Shown piece after piece: positions 45,513-54,846 of a stretch of 64,000 nt of DNA. Source of the stretch: Chitinophagaceae bacterium. Its GTDB lineage: Bacteria; Bacteroidota; Bacteroidia; Chitinophagales; Chitinophagaceae. The stretch spans positions 248,001-312,000 of the forward strand of contig JADKKH010000005.1 in assembly GCA_016720585.1 (NCBI GenBank). Direction: 5' to 3'. Position numbers and translations under genes: made by a program. Below the pieces are notes generated by a model. The model was not told where the DNA came from, did no database searches, and was given only the letters and a program-made list of their open reading frames with translations. The first letter of the stretch is position 1, and every line of letters starts with the position of its first letter.

Positions 45513-48500
45513 GGGGATAAACAAAAAAGCCACCCCGCCTGAGGCGGGATGGCTGTTGATATTAATTAATTAATATTCTTCCTGTCTGTTAAGGATGTCT
45601 TACAATTACCCTCTTAGAGCCCATCACTTTACCAGTACTGTTCAGCACTTCTACCAGGTATACACCACTGTTGGTTGTTGGCCCAAGCTCAACATCCAGT
45701 TTTGTATAAGCCGTTGTAGTTACCATCTGGCGCTGGAATACCCGCGCACCTTTGGCATCATAAACCGAGATCGTTGCAGACTCGCCTGCCTGGTTAAAGA
45801 ACCGCACACTGAACTGGCCAAAGTTCGGATTCGGATACACATACAGGTTACCTGATGGTGCACCGCTTACCGTAATGGCATTTGTGGTAGATACACAACC
45901 ATTCAGGTCGGTATATTTCACCGTGTAGGTTCCAATATTATCCACTGTAAGACCCGCATAAGTAGCTCCCGTAACACCCGGTATCGGTGTGGCTGATCCA
46001 TTCAGGTACCACTGATACGTACCACCCGCTGGATCCGCTGTTACTACCAGGTTCACCGATTCTGTTGGTAACAGGATCGGGATCCTTGATGCCGCCAGTA
46101 CTACTGTTGGCAGACGATTTACATATAAGGTTGCAAAACCCGATGTAACCACCGAACATCTTCCGGTCAATATAACACGGTATGAATTGGTATTCATACT
46201 GAAGGTTACAGCATTCAATGGTAAGGTTGCATTCGTTGCACCTGCGATATTAACCCAGGCACTGCCATTCCATCCCTGCCACTGATAGGTAAGTGGGTTG
46301 CCCGCTCCGGCAGTTGCCGTTACACTAAAGGCACCATTACTTCCCACGCAAACAAACTGGTTGGTCGGTTGTCCTGAGATAACCGGTATCGAAGCATCAT
46401 TAACCGTTACCGTATAAGAACAGGTGGTTGTATTACCCGCCGCATCTTTTACAGTATAGGTTACCGTTGTAATACCCTGGCCCGTGGTTCCGGTTAAGCC
46501 GAACGCCTGGGTTCCAAGATAATTAATACCCGTAAGTGGTGAAGCTCCTGTTGTTGCCCCTGTCATAACCCAGCTAATTGATGTTACTCCACAATTATCT
46601 GATGTTGTAGGGTTAGGTGTAGCATATGTAGAAGTACAAACATTCGGATCTGTATTGCGTACAACACTCGGCGGACAAGTAACTACAGGCGCCTGGTTAT
46701 CTACCACGGTCACAGTAAACGAACATTCTGCAGTAAGACCAACCGCATCAGTTACCCGGAACGTATTGGTTGTAACACCAACCGGGAATACACTACCGCT
46801 TGCCAAACCAGCTATCTGAGTCATAGCACCGGCTGGGTTAGGTACTGTTCCGATTGCATTAAGAACGATATGCATATTGGGGAAACCAAGTGAACCAACA
46901 GTGACCGGGTTAGGTACACCGCAGTCAGCTGCTGACAGATAACTTGGAGCTGTTTCCGCTGCTGCATTACTTCCGATAAAGAATGAATGACCTGCTGGCT
47001 GACCGTCCGGAGTAAATATTTCTAACACCAGTATAGCATTGCTGGCTACTTGTGGAGGTGTTGTGAAAGTGGCCGTATATAAACTCAGGGTTTGATCCGG
47101 GATATTAAATGTTTGAGAAGCAACTAATGTACGGGCGCCTGCAGGGAATGCTCCGGCACTGGTATATACCCTTACTGTTACAGGTTGTGTGGTACCTACT
47201 CCGGCTGCATTGGCCAATTCAATTCCGAATTGTACAGAATTAACCGTAAACGGTCCGGACAATGCCAGCGGGAATGCTCTCCAATAACTATTATCTGTAT
47301 GTAATCCGCCTGCATTACAAGCAACGGATCCTGCAACAATCGTGTTAGAACTATTTTGTGTAACCGTTGTTGGAATGCCGCCGCCAAAGGGACAATTATC
47401 ATTAAAAGTCGGAAGCGCATACGTAACCGGAGCACTGCAAAGGCCCGGTGTATTATTTGCTGTAATATTAGCCGGACATACTATTGTCGGCACTGTATTA
47501 TCAACAACAGTTACGGTAAATGTGCAACTTGGTCCCGCTGCTGTGCTAGCAGTAACGGTTGTTACTCCTTTAGGGAAGAAGGAACCGTTTGCAGGTGAAT
47601 AGGTGACAGCACCGCAAAGACCTGTTGTAACGGCTGCAGGGAAGGTTACGTTAATTCCGCAACTCGGTGCTCCGGGGCCGGTATTCACCGTAATATTTGC
47701 CGGGCAGGTAATGGTACAGGCTGCACCGCAACAAGCAGGCGCTGAAACAGAGAAATTATCTACTCTCCAGCCAGTTGCTGACACACTGTTATCAGATCCC
47801 ATGCGGAATTTTAACTGGCAAGGCTGACCTGCTGAGGCAGGAGGCATATTCACCGTGGTAGTGATAAATGAACCACTCGTTCCTGTCCATGCCTGACGGT
47901 TGGCGAGTGGGTTAGCAAAAGAAGCACTTATGCTACCAGTATAACCACCGGCAACAAAACTGCCGCCTGCGGTAACGATATCGGTGTAAGCTCCGCCATT
48001 AATTGAAATCTCTAAAACGCCTCCATCAAATCCGCTTTCAAGGCTGTAGTTATTTGCAAATGATACTCGTGCACCAGCACCTGGTGTAAAGGATGGAGTA
48101 ACAATCTGCTTGTCAGATACAACACCAGGATTATCTATAAAAAGTGAATTTGGTAAAGAAGGTACAGGTGTAAGTAAACTGGTATTATCCCGAGTCACCC
48201 AAAGAGGTGCAGGACCAGAAACGTTGGTAGCTACCCAACCTGCTGGTAAAGCAGGGGCCACAACCGCATCAAAATTCTGACTTGAAGAAATTACCGTTGT
48301 TCCCAAGGTAAATGTCCATGTGGAAGTGCCCAGGTTAGTGGCGCCATCCTGCCATTGAATAGATACGGTGATCGTACCACCACAGGTACCAGATGTATTG
48401 CTGAATGAAAAGGCGCGGCAAACCGCTGCTCCGCCAGCAACTACAACCCCATAGTTCTGAGGTCCGCTGATGGGAGTTACTCCACCGGAAACCTGCATAG

Positions 48501-48622
48501 TACCAACAAGGTTAGTTGTATTGAGTGTTCCTACGTTTAAACCACAGAAACTTACGGTTACTGTTTCACCCGGATCAATTACACCATTGTTTGCAACACA
48601 ACCTTCGGCGGTCAGTGTGGCT
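45513..48622. repeat. Tandem duplication, copy B
   Basis: Counterpart of copy A, 4.83 kb away, in the same orientation. It includes the terminator at 45528-45554 (which here has one T-G pair and an inserted TTAATTAA-like segment after it). About 1.1 kb of the block, covering the last modules, also matches the gene at 36952-40572. Confidence 0.85.
45528..45554 (-). terminator. Terminator of the third giant T9SS gene
   Basis: 12-bp stem AGCCATCCCGCC / GGCGGGGTGGCT as read on the minus strand, loop TCA, followed by TTTTTTGTTT. Confidence 0.85.
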
Positions 48623-50265
48623 GCTCCTGCTGTAATATTTGCTGCAGGGGCACATCCGCCTGTCAATGTAAAGTTTGCAATACGTGTTTGTTGATTTGCA
48701 TATTGTGAAGTAGTCCAGAATGATCCGTTATTAGGATTGCCTACAGAAGTATAATCCTGAACTGTTGTGTTATAATCGCCCCAGCGGCTATTGGTATGTG
48801 CTGCAGCGCCATTAATAATGGTTGCCTCAGGCAATGTCATAGTGTTCAAAGGATCGGATGCATTTCGTCCGGTGTATACAACTGAAGGGAAAGATGTTGT
48901 TCCGGATTTATCATACATCAAGGCAATATTTCCGCAACCATCCATCGAAATGCCGCCCATCCAACGGCTGTTTCCATCAGCTCCCGTTATGGTTCCCTGC
49001 TGAAAAACCGTCCAGACGGCTGCAACCCTTCTGAGTTCATACCATCGCACCGCCGCTAAGGCTCCGTTTCCAACAGTATGTGTGATCACTACAGATTCTG
49101 TACCACCATTATTGCGATAATTTAATTTAAACATAAACCGTTCGCCAAGGGTATTTATACCCGTACCAGAACCCTGTTGCGCTACATTACCCGGAGGTGA
49201 GGCATACGCAGCAATAGGTAAAGAGGTTAGTGCCCCAATAGCTTGTGTGCCGGCTCCGAAATTTGGAGTTACTTCAAAAATATTCAACGTCGTTGGCGCT
49301 ATTGGAAATGCAAAAAGGCCATTTTGGGCAGAGGGAGTCATTCCTTCCAAACCAATTGTCCCCATATTATAGTAATTCTGACCGGCATCAGTCAATCTTG
49401 TTCTTATCATTACTGCGGTAGGAGCACCGGCAATCATGGCAGCCCTGTCCATAGAATAAACTGATGAACCGAGATAAGCACTACCTGCATTATTAAAATC
49501 ATTTGATGTCAAATAATAGGCATTATGCCAGACAGACATTTTTTCATAGTCAATGAAAAAGCTAAGATCCTGATATTGATAAACACTCCAGGTTCCCGTT
49601 GGGTCGCCAGTATTAGAAACAATAATATTTAAATTATGGGTAGGGGGTGAAGGCCCAAATTCTACCATTACCCACCTGTTTGCCAGTTGATCATAAAGCA
49701 CCACAGGATCTCCAAATCCCGGAAACCCGGTTAAACTGGCTAAAATAACAGGTGATCCAATTGGGTTACCGGCTTTATCCCAGACTCTGAATTGAGATCC
49801 GCTAGAATTGTTTACAACCTGAATAATATGGTTCGGACCGGCGGCCATATTGTTATCCGTTGGAGAAAGACCCGGTGAGGTCAGCCCGTTCATATTTACA
49901 CCAATTGATGTACCGGGAACATTTGGGAAAATTCTTCCAGGAGCCTGTATGCTTTCAGTCGTTTTACTTCCTGAAGCATTTCTGAAGCCCTCTTCTATTA
50001 TTGCTTTTGCCGCTCTTTTATTACGGGCAAAATCACCACTATTATCAACGATGACACCATTCATATCACGGGTTGTTACAAAAGGTTGACCATACATCGA
50101 TGTTTTGTCAAGGTCGGCAAGCTTTGGGGTAACTCTTACCAGGTGGCCCGTAATTGTTTGGGTTTCCAGTATCTGTGGTTGCTGAGCATAGCTGTTAAAG
50201 CTAAAACAAAGCATTACCAATAAACCAATAGGTAAAATGCGCGTAGTAAATTTTTTCATAACCAT
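45589..50265 (-). CDS. Giant T9SS surface protein, intact tandem paralogue
   Basis: 1558 residues. Signal peptide to about 27 (SFNSYAQ; alternative ATG two codons in). Head about 110-545, probably propeller-like (AGPNHIIQVVNNSSG, VLYDQLANRWVMVEFG, SNTGDPTGTWSVYQY, SRWGDYNTT). Then a CARDB-like segment (about 553-650), a cleaved-adhesin-like module (QNFDAVVAPALPAGW, about 660-815), HYR modules (near 820, 905 with a large inserted beta-sandwich, and 1145), two Ig-like modules (about 1255-1450) and the sorting domain (from about 1474). Likely exported by T9SS and displayed at the surface. No protease, glycosidase or nuclease motif was seen. Confidence 0.92.
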   Translation of the reverse strand: MVMKKFTTRILPIGLLVMLCFSFNSYAQQPQILETQTITGHLVRVTPKLADLDKTSMYGQPFVTTRDMNGVIVDNSGDFARNKRAAKAIIEEGFRNASGSKTTESIQAPGRIFPNVPGTSIGVNMNGLTSPGLSPTDNNMAAGPNHIIQVVNNSSGSQFRVWDKAGNPIGSPVILASLTGFPGFGDPVVLYDQLANRWVMVEFGPSPPTHNLNIIVSNTGDPTGTWSVYQYQDLSFFIDYEKMSVWHNAYYLTSNDFNNAGSAYLGSSVYSMDRAAMIAGAPTAVMIRTRLTDAGQNYYNMGTIGLEGMTPSAQNGLFAFPIAPTTLNIFEVTPNFGAGTQAIGALTSLPIAAYASPPGNVAQQGSGTGINTLGERFMFKLNYRNNGGTESVVITHTVGNGALAAVRWYELRRVAAVWTVFQQGTITGADGNSRWMGGISMDGCGNIALMYDKSGTTSFPSVVYTGRNASDPLNTMTLPEATIINGAAAHTNSRWGDYNTTVQDYTSVGNPNNGSFWTTSQYANQQTRIANFTLTGGCAPAANITAGAATLTAEGCVANNGVIDPGETVTVSFCGLNVGTLNTTNLVGTMQVSGGVTPISGPQNYGVVVAGGAAVCRAFSFSNTSGTCGGTITVSIQWQDGATNLGTSTWTFTLGTTVISSSQNFDAVVAPALPAGWVATNVSGPAPLWVTRDNTSLLTPVPSLPNSLFIDNPGVVSDKQIVTPSFTPGAGARVSFANNYSLESGFDGGVLEISINGGAYTDIVTAGGSFVAGGYTGSISASFANPLANRQAWTGTSGSFITTTVNMPPASAGQPCQLKFRMGSDNSVSATGWRVDNFSVSAPACCGAACTITCPANITVNTGPGAPSCGINVTFPAAVTTGLCGAVTYSPANGSFFPKGVTTVTASTAAGPSCTFTVTVVDNTVPTIVCPANITANNTPGLCSAPVTYALPTFNDNCPFGGGIPTTVTQNSSNTIVAGSVACNAGGLHTDNSYWRAFPLALSGPFTVNSVQFGIELANAAGVGTTQPVTVRVYTSAGAFPAGARTLVASQTFNIPDQTLSLYTATFTTPPQVASNAILVLEIFTPDGQPAGHSFFIGSNAAAETAPSYLSAADCGVPNPVTVGSLGFPNMHIVLNAIGTVPNPAGAMTQIAGLASGSVFPVGVTTNTFRVTDAVGLTAECSFTVTVVDNQAPVVTCPPSVVRNTDPNVCTSTYATPNPTTSDNCGVTSISWVMTGATTGASPLTGINYLGTQAFGLTGTTGQGITTVTYTVKDAAGNTTTCSYTVTVNDASIPVISGQPTNQFVCVGSNGAFSVTATAGAGNPLTYQWQGWNGSAWVNIAGATNATLPLNAVTFSMNTNSYRVILTGRCSVVTSGFATLYVNRLPTVVLAASRIPILLPTESVNLVVTADPAGGTYQWYLNGSATPIPGVTGATYAGLTVDNIGTYTVKYTDLNGCVSTTNAITVSGAPSGNLYVYPNPNFGQFSVRFFNQAGESATISVYDAKGARVFQRQMVTTTAYTKLDVELGPTTNSGVYLVEVLNSTGKVMGSKRVIVRHP

Positions 50266-50617
50266 TTCATTTTTGATTGAACAACATATAAATAAGCAGA
50301 TGCAGAAAGATTTGTTTTCCGGATTAACCGGGTCGTACTAAGAACGGCTAACCGGTTAATAAATGAACCTGCCACCTTTTAAAGAAGCAGAAACTTGGAT
50401 CCGTAAAGTTTGGGAAAGCGTAAATTTTAATTTTCATCCACAACCGTTTATTGATAAAAAAATCACATTTAAATCTAACTGTCCAAAAATAAAAAAAAGG
50501 AATTTTTAAAACAGGCCTTAAAACTACGCATATAATAAATTAAACTCAAAAAAAAATATTCAGGTGGTGTTTTACCGGAAACGTCTGTGCATAAACCACT
50601 TTGGCGGACATCAGGAA
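50266..50617. other. 352-bp AT-rich intergenic region without a gene
   Basis: Between the T9SS gene start and the glnS stop. A TATTTTTG box on the minus strand (50484-50491) could be a -7 element giving a leader of about 215 nt, but no TTG is at the right distance. Nothing else was recognised; no clear terminator hairpin for glnS. Confidence 0.5.
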
Positions 50618-52300
50618 TTAACCATTTTCCTTATTTATAGGAGCCTTCCAGCTGTCCTTCAACCCTACTGTCCGGTTAAAAATAAGGCGGTTTTCACTGC
50701 TGTCCCTATCCAGGCAGAAATAGCCCTTCCGGATGAACTGGAACCTATCCTCAAAAACGGCCTGTTGCAAAGCTGGTTCGGCCCAGGCTGTCCGGATCAC
50801 CTGTAATGAATCCGGGTTAATATAGTCCTTAAAATCACCCGCCTCACTTCCGGGGTCTTCCACTTTGAACAAGCGGTCATATAACCGGAGCTCAGCCGGG
50901 ATTGCCTGTGGAATACTTACCCAGTGTAATGTACCCTTTACCTGGATTCCTGATTCATCCTGCCCGCTCCTGCTTTCGGGGATATAGGAGCAATGAACTT
51001 CAGTTATTTTCCCATCGTTGTCTTTCAGTACTACATCACAGGTAATAATATAGGCACTCTTTAGTCTTACCATCTTTCCGGGTGCCAGGCGGAAATATTT
51101 TTTGGAAGGGATTTCCATAAAATCATCCCTTTCAATATACAGTTCCCTGCTGAATGGTATCTCCCGGGTGCCCCCGTTGGGATCTTCTGGATTATTTTCA
51201 CTGGGAAGCCATTCGGTTCTATCAGGAAAATTAGTGATGATAATTTTCAGGGGATCAAAGATCACCATCCGGCGAAGGGCCAGTTTATTCAGGTCTTCAC
51301 GCACAAAAAATTCCAGCAGGCCGACATCGACCATATTCTCTCTTTTGGCGATACCTACCCTGTCGCAAAATTCCCGGATGCTGGCAGCTGTATAGCCTCT
51401 TCTGCGCATACCCGTGATGGTGGGCATGCGGGGATCATCCCACCCGGTAACATGCCTGTCCCCTACCAATTGCAATAATTTTCGCTTACTCATCACCGTA
51501 TAGGTCATGTTACGGCGGGCAAATTCATATTGCCGTGAAGGGAATATGTCTAATTTTTCAATACACCAATCGTAAAGCTCCCGGTGCGGGACAAATTCTA
51601 AGGTGCATATGGAATGGGTGATATTTTCAATACTGTCGCTCTGGCCATGTGCCATATCATACATCGGGTAGATACACCAGATGGAACCGGTACGGTGATG
51701 ATGGGCATGTTTGATACGGTAGAGCAAAGGATCCCGCATGATCATATTCGGACTGGCCATATCAATTTTTGCCCGCAATACTTTTTCGCCGTCGGTATAT
51801 TTGCCGGCTTTCATTTCTGCAAACAACCGAAGATTTTCTTCAACGCTCCGTTCGGCATATTTATTACGATGACCCGGATGTGTGGGTGTTCCTTTTTGTG
51901 CGGCTATTTCTTCAGAACTACTGTCGTCTACATAGGCCAGCCCTTTTTGTATCAGGGTGACGGCCATTTCATAGAGCTTGCCGAAATAATCGGAAGCATA
52001 CAGTTCATGTTTCCATTCAAAGCCCAGCCAGCGCACATCATCTTTGATGCTTTCCACATATTCCGTTTCTTCGGTCACCGGGTTGGTATCATCAAAGCGC
52101 AGGTTGGTGTAGCCACCATATTTTTTGGTAAGGCCAAAATTGAGACAGATGCTGGTAGCATGACCGATATGCAGGTAACCGTTTGGCTCCGGCGGAAAAC
52201 GGGTAACAATCTGTTTGTTCTTACCGCTTTTCAGATCCTGTTCAATGATTTCTTCGAGGAAATTGAGGCTGCGTTCTTCCTTTTTTATTTCTTCTTTCAT
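50618..52300 (-). CDS. glnS: Glutaminyl-tRNA synthetase
   Basis: 560 residues from the ATG at 52300 (MKEEIKKEERSLNFLEEIIEQ). An ATG at 52363 is in frame but adds 21 hydrophobic residues outside the family pattern and overlaps the likely -7 box (TACCTTCG, minus strand, 52307-52314). Class I synthetase: PEPNGYLHIGHA carries the HIGH motif near residue 45, and VMSKRKLL is the KMSKS-like loop near 275. The GlnRS-specific FDDTNP and WLGFEWKHELYASDYF segments are present and the C-terminal beta-barrel anticodon domain is intact. Charges tRNA-Gln directly. Confidence 0.95.
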   Translation of the reverse strand: MKEEIKKEERSLNFLEEIIEQDLKSGKNKQIVTRFPPEPNGYLHIGHATSICLNFGLTKKYGGYTNLRFDDTNPVTEETEYVESIKDDVRWLGFEWKHELYASDYFGKLYEMAVTLIQKGLAYVDDSSSEEIAAQKGTPTHPGHRNKYAERSVEENLRLFAEMKAGKYTDGEKVLRAKIDMASPNMIMRDPLLYRIKHAHHHRTGSIWCIYPMYDMAHGQSDSIENITHSICTLEFVPHRELYDWCIEKLDIFPSRQYEFARRNMTYTVMSKRKLLQLVGDRHVTGWDDPRMPTITGMRRRGYTAASIREFCDRVGIAKRENMVDVGLLEFFVREDLNKLALRRMVIFDPLKIIITNFPDRTEWLPSENNPEDPNGGTREIPFSRELYIERDDFMEIPSKKYFRLAPGKMVRLKSAYIITCDVVLKDNDGKITEVHCSYIPESRSGQDESGIQVKGTLHWVSIPQAIPAELRLYDRLFKVEDPGSEAGDFKDYINPDSLQVIRTAWAEPALQQAVFEDRFQFIRKGYFCLDRDSSENRLIFNRTVGLKDSWKAPINKENG

Positions 52301-52374
52301 ACTATGCGAAGGTAAGAAAACGAGGGGCTTAAATAAAAGAGCGGCATATAAATAGTTGGTCAATCTGAAATTTT

Positions 52375-52443
52375 AGCCACTAAGACACAAAGACACGAAG
52401 CAACACAAAGTATTCTTCGTGACACCTTTGTGCCTTAGTGGCT
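52375..52443. repeat. Long imperfect palindrome (REP/MITE-like)
   Basis: Left arm 52375-52400 and right arm 52415-52443 pair over about 24 of 26 positions with a short insertion in the right arm, around a 14-nt loop. Arms begin AGCCACTAAG and end CTTAGTGGCT. It lies between glnS and the DUF3095 gene, which are divergent. Confidence 0.75.
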
Positions 52444-52524
52444 TGGGGGCATATCTTATTTAATTTTATAAAATTGACCCACTACCAAATATAAGCTCAG
52501 GAACAAAAAACTTAACTTCATAGT

Positions 52525-53688
52525 ATGTCAACTATTACAAATGATTTGTTCTATTCCCGGTTGCCGGTAAACGAGATTCCGCTGACCGACCTGCTGACGG
52601 AAGAGCATCTTTTTTTTAAAGTGCCAGCCAACTGGCATGTGATCATTACTGATGTAAAAAAATCAACCGAAGCGGTTGCCAATGGATTGTATGAAACTGT
52701 AAACCTGGTTGCTACTGGCAGCATCGTGGCCGTACTTAATATTGTCTATAAGGAAAATCTAACCGTACCTTTTTTCTTTGGGGGTGATGGTGCCACGTTT
52801 ATTGTGCCGCCCTCAGTACTAAAGCCCGCCATGCAGGCATTGGCGATCCACCAGGAAAATACCCAATCCAATTTTAAGCTCCATCTCCGGGTCGGAACTG
52901 TACCCGTTGAAACTATTTATGCAAATGAGCAGGATCTTGTTATCAGTAAATTAAAAACTTCGGAAATATTTTCTATCCCGGTTGTGTTAGGCAACGGTCT
53001 TTCCTATGCTGAAAAAATAATCAAAGGAGAATCTTATCAACCGGAACCCTTTCCACCTCACGATGAAGAACTGGATCTGAGTGGTATGCAATGCCGATGG
53101 GATAAAATAAAACCCCCTCAAAACTATGATGAGGTTGTGAGTTTGCTTGTAATTGCCCGTGCCGGGGTAAAGCAGACAATTGTTTTTAAAAAAGTAATGG
53201 ACCATGTCGATTCCATTTATGGAGCGCCGCATAGCCGGACACCTATCTCTATTTCAAGATTGAAACTAAATGGCACCCTGAAAAAAATAGGCATGGAAAT
53301 GCGGACAAGGTTGGGTGGGTTTAAACCCTGGTACTTATTTAAAACCTGGTTCACTACTTTTTTGGGCACGCTGTATTTTAGAACCAAACAGGGAAAAGGT
53401 TACCTGGTACGGCTGGTGGATATGTCAGACACACTGGTAATTGACGGGAAGATAAATACCGTTATTTCCGGTACTCTTCAGCAACGGGAACAATTAGTAA
53501 CTGCACTGAATAAACTGGAAGAAGCCGGCGAAATATTATTTGGCATCTATGTAAGCCAGGAGTCGGTGATGTCCTGTTATGTCCGCAACATGAATGACGG
53601 GCATGTACATTTTGTAGATGGCGGAGATGGTGGTTATACCCGGGCGGCGGGTGTATTAAAGATGAAGATCAGACAAAAACAGTCCTAA
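52525..53688 (+). CDS. DUF3095 family protein (nucleotidyl-cyclase-like fold?)
   Basis: 387 residues, cytosolic. The pattern matches DUF3095: VIITDVKKSTEAVANG with Asp43, FFFGGDGATFIVP with Asp88, GMQCRWDKI near 196, and VHFVDGGDGGYTRAA near the end. The two aspartates in a DxxxST / GGDGA setting recall the metal-binding residues of class III cyclases, but no such activity is known for this family as far as I am aware. Located upstream of a small convergent gene. Confidence 0.8.
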   Translation: MSTITNDLFYSRLPVNEIPLTDLLTEEHLFFKVPANWHVIITDVKKSTEAVANGLYETVNLVATGSIVAVLNIVYKENLTVPFFFGGDGATFIVPPSVLKPAMQALAIHQENTQSNFKLHLRVGTVPVETIYANEQDLVISKLKTSEIFSIPVVLGNGLSYAEKIIKGESYQPEPFPPHDEELDLSGMQCRWDKIKPPQNYDEVVSLLVIARAGVKQTIVFKKVMDHVDSIYGAPHSRTPISISRLKLNGTLKKIGMEMRTRLGGFKPWYLFKTWFTTFLGTLYFRTKQGKGYLVRLVDMSDTLVIDGKINTVISGTLQQREQLVTALNKLEEAGEILFGIYVSQESVMSCYVRNMNDGHVHFVDGGDGGYTRAAGVLKMKIRQKQS

Positions 53689-53696
53689 TGATTTTA

Positions 53697-53948
53697 CTAA
53701 TTATCGATTTCTTCACAGAAGAAGCCGAGATCCGCCAGCACAGTAGCAGGATCGGTATAATTCAGTAAGGTTGTTTTGATAATATCATTTAGTTCTTCCC
53801 GGGTAATATTAAAAGCCGCATTTACGAGCGAAAGTTTATAGGAATTAACCTTAAAAGAAGCTAAGCGGGCTCTTTGGGTGGTGTAATCATCCACCAGGCG
53901 GAACGACTCAGCAATAGCTGCCTGGTCGTTGTAGATTGGCATATTCAT
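53697..53948 (-). CDS. Small hypothetical protein
   Basis: 83 residues (an ATG two codons in is possible), acidic, largely helical, with a plausible protein-like composition (SFRLVDDYTTQRARLASFKV, then ITREELNDIIKTTLLNYTD). It converges on the DUF3095 gene with 8 bp between stops. No family recognised. The 244-bp space upstream (53949-54192) holds no gene I can support. Confidence 0.6.
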   Translation of the reverse strand: MNMPIYNDQAAIAESFRLVDDYTTQRARLASFKVNSYKLSLVNAAFNITREELNDIIKTTLLNYTDPATVLADLGFFCEEIDN

Positions 53949-54192
53949 ACAGACGGATATTGGTTTTACAGGATTTGGACCTTTTTATAACGGCAAATCT
54001 GTTACAAAATTGCAGGAGCAGGTGGTGATTAGAAAATTGACTTTTATTTCTGCTGATTCTCAGGCGGCTATTCCTGCAATAAGCGTTTTATTAAAGGGAA
54101 AAATTGCAGGTCCCCGGTTATCCTTCAATTTGTTTTAATCGTTTCAGGGGGATGCTGATGAAATTCATTTTATCTTTACTCCTAAAAGATCT

Positions 54193-54717
54193 ATGCCCCG
54201 TTTTTCTTATTTAATAATAGCGCTACTGTTGCCTCTTTTTTCAGTATGCCAGCCCTGGAAAACTTTTTCGGATACCTCTATTGCCTTTACCGCAAAATAC
54301 CCGTCGAACTGGGTAAATAAAATAAAAGAAAATAAACGGGTGTTCTTTACCTCCCCTTCCGATGGCGCATCAGATGATTTCTATGAAAATGTGAATGTGA
54401 GTGTAACCCAGAATGCTTCCTATGGAACACAGGTTAAAATAAAAGATGTTATTCCTGCTGTACTGGAAAACCTGGAAAAAGCATTCACAGAATTTAAACG
54501 GGAAGGCGAAAGATATTTTAAATGGAATAATGCCGATGCCTGCGAGATCATTTATTCCGGGCGTAATAAAACCAACACGGACTACCCACTCCGCATGACG
54601 CAATGGTTTTGCTTTTATAAAACCAGGCTGTACACGGTAACTTTTACTGCACTTTCCAATACCAACATACACACGGCCACGGCCAAAAAAATTATGAATG
54701 GTATTTTGTTTAAATGA
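54193..54717 (+). CDS. Secreted PsbP/DcrB-like protein
   Basis: 174 residues with signal peptide 1-20 (LFSVCQ). The mature part begins with FSDTSIAFTAKYPSNWVNKIKE, then a KRVFFTSPSDG segment and ends with YTVTFTALSNTN and TAKKIMNGILF, the layout of DUF1795/PsbP-like proteins that bind or sense at the envelope. Assignment to the broad fold is moderate; no specific role can be given. Confidence 0.65.
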   Translation: MPRFSYLIIALLLPLFSVCQPWKTFSDTSIAFTAKYPSNWVNKIKENKRVFFTSPSDGASDDFYENVNVSVTQNASYGTQVKIKDVIPAVLENLEKAFTEFKREGERYFKWNNADACEIIYSGRNKTNTDYPLRMTQWFCFYKTRLYTVTFTALSNTNIHTATAKKIMNGILFK

Positions 54718-54793
54718 TACCGGGATACTGGCGGAGAAATATTAAACTAATAAACAGGTCTGCGCAATACTTAAAATAGTATTTTATAAACGC

Positions 54794-54822
54794 TTGTCTT
54801 TTTCTGGCTGATGAATTATTTG
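54794..54822 (+). promoter_or_regulatory. Candidate promoter of the small basic protein gene
   Basis: TTG at 54794-54796, 20-bp spacer, TATTTG at 54817-54822 (one base short of TAnnTTTG). A TATCTTTA box at 54823-54830 is an alternative. Confidence 0.4.
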
Positions 54823-54846
54823 TATCTTTAAAAAAAAATAATTCCT

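Noticed and set aside
36952..50265. CRISPR array suggested by regular repeats
   Set aside because: Repeats are protein-coding HYR/Ig modules and a gene-scale duplication; there is no short direct repeat with unique spacers.
51614..52315. Open frame of 233 codons on the plus strand across glnS
   Set aside because: Antisense to a clear glutaminyl-tRNA synthetase, rich in Phe and His as expected from the reverse of its codons, and extends over the glnS start.
53949..54192. Open frame of about 56 codons ending at 54138
   Set aside because: No plausible start codon near its beginning, no recognisable motif, and not clearly separated from noise.
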